Source: Bolinopsis microptera
Lineage: Eukaryota; Ctenophora; Tentaculata; Lobata; Bolinopsidae
Assembly (NCBI RefSeq): GCF_026151205.1
Contig: NC_087082.1
Location: 3,312,001 to 3,376,000, forward strand
DNA: 64,000 nucleotides
Reading direction: 5' to 3'
Below, one piece after another: positions 62,613 through 64,000 of this stretch. Numbering within the stretch: the first letter of the stretch is position 1; each line of letters starts with the position of its first letter. The notes beneath the pieces are model-generated. The model saw only the letters and a program-made list of their open reading frames with translations. It ran no database searches and was not told the DNA's origin. The position numbers and the translations under genes are program-made.

Positions 62613-64000
62613 GGCAGTATATGGCGGATAATGTGTGAGAGTATTGGAGTATTTATATGTGCCAAACTTAAGATATGACTTAAAACACAAGAAAGTATAT
62701 ATACATATAGTTTTAAACTAATTACAACACTACAAATCTATTACATTTATTGAGGATGACTGTAAAGGTACATTTTACCGACATTTGAAGTCAAGGCGTT
62801 GTTTTACTGACAGTTGTGGCTGACTAACAATATATATTATATAATATCTTGTATATATTATCAACACCGACTTTTAATGTGTAGGAGTACAGCAACGAAA
62901 TATATATATATACAAGATATTGCGAGCGTCCTGTTACTCTCTTAGATGCAATCTCTGTAAAGTATTGGATGAGAACTGATTTTAAGTAAGGATTTTAAAT
63001 CAAGTTCAGGATTAGAAAAAAGTTCTCCGATTTGCAGTTTGAATAGTATGTGCTTGTGACGCATCCGGTATCAGCATAATCTCAGAGTAAACATGTCTCG
63101 CGTGCATATCTTCTTTATCTTTTTTAGCAGAACTCTTTCCTCAGAAAGTCACTGAGTAAAAAGTCAGATGACTGTAACAAAGCAGCAGAAATCCCAGACA
63201 TTGATAGCCTTCTCTCATCACTATGCTGAAATTTAAAAAATACAATTCGTGACTCTACAATGGTATAATTGAGACTTTTCAAATCTCAATCAGGTTTTAA
63301 TTATCTCAGTTACTCGCCAGATTTTGAACGATTAGGCGCTAGACAGTATGATTCTAAAGATTTACAATCTAAAACTTTGTACTACCTTTGTTCATCATTA
63401 GAACAATTACATCACGAAGTACTCCAGCGGACGAAGCACTCCAGCGGACATCTGAGCAGAAACGATTTCACTCGACCAAGGTACAGGAGCTGAAAAATTC
63501 AGAGTCATATCTCTTTTGTAAACAAGTGAAAAAGAAGTACTAAATTACAAACAATGTCATTAAGCTTATTAGCGATCATGGATGAAGATAACAATGTAAT
63601 TAGGAACAATGTAAACATGGAATACAGCATCGTATTGATTTAATTGAGTGGGTCTCAGAATTAATTTGAAGATAACACACTTTTTAAAAAGTTTAAACCA
63701 GTCGGTCGGATTAACAAGTAAACGAAATACAGTAGTCCTGGTAACGAAGCTTTAATATACCACTCATCATGAGGAACAGTGTGTAAAATATAACATTAAA
63801 ATAATTCACTGGCTAAACATTTCAGGTTACTAAATGATTGAATGTGCCTGTGTACCATTAGCATTAATATAGTACATAATACGGTGTAGTGTGTACTATT
63901 TGTACTATACACTATTTCTATATTAATTTATCGTGCATTGCTGGGAAGGCTGTTAATTTAGGATAGAGTTATTGTGGCACTTATATCAGTTTGCTCTTTT
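62613..64000. other. Gene-free end of the window with small repeats
   Basis: A perfect 16-bp inverted repeat AATATCTTGTATATAT (62,843-62,858) and ATATATACAAGATATT (62,906-62,921) encloses 47 bp. A ~17-bp direct repeat, GAAGTACTCCAGCGGAC and GAAGCACTCCAGCGGAC, lies near 63,416-63,450. The 74-codon frame at 63,269-63,493 overlaps that repeat, resembles nothing I know and is not called. Confidence 0.45.

Overview
This window looks like nuclear DNA of a non-vertebrate animal. It is AT-rich, has short GT-AG introns of about 140-440 bp, carries the first seven exons of a Piezo-type mechanosensitive channel gene, and is littered with non-LTR retrotransposons. I cannot name the species. I see no tRNA, rRNA, CRISPR array or bacterial operon.

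Positions 1 to about 46,815 are of a different quality from the rest. This part contains one ~18-kb segment twice in the same orientation (copy A about 1-18,330, copy B about 29,130-46,815). The copies differ by dense single-base indels, by low-complexity strings found in only one copy, and by long stretches with almost no G on the + strand. A clean relative of one piece (a LINE at 54,972-56,642) shows that the differences are mostly damage in A and B. I read 1-46,815 as uncorrected long-read or gap-fill sequence, so no intact gene should be expected there. It can still be recognised that each copy holds a LINE remnant, a ~170-185-bp satellite in both orientations and a ~450-bp repeat; in copy A the last two form a foldback-like inverted structure.

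From about 46,815 to the end the sequence is clean. It holds, in order: gene-free DNA with a 19-bp G-rich minisatellite (48.4-48.6 kb); a 13-bp tandem array with a 298-bp higher-order period (50.06-50.91 kb); Piezo exons 7 to 1 on the - strand (51,341-53,577); a 5'-truncated LINE on the - strand (54,972-56,642); a 154-bp MITE-like element (56,662-56,815); and a nested retrotransposon locus. In that locus an old - strand LINE, with RT, CCHC and a restriction-like endonuclease (56.85-60.59 kb), was split by a + strand LINE (58,173-60,045) flanked by a perfect 8-bp target-site duplication. The last 3.4 kb holds a GC-rich, multi-hairpin element with a probable second copy at 28.3 kb, and an unusual cluster of about ten copies of a ~25-bp motif in both orientations.

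The only host gene I can support is Piezo. Everything else is mobile or repetitive DNA. No complete gene is present, and no candidate for a new multi-gene system was found. The most original signals are the structured element, the AAGTAAGTCC motif cluster, the shared 3' end of two LINEs and the foldback-like satellite structure.
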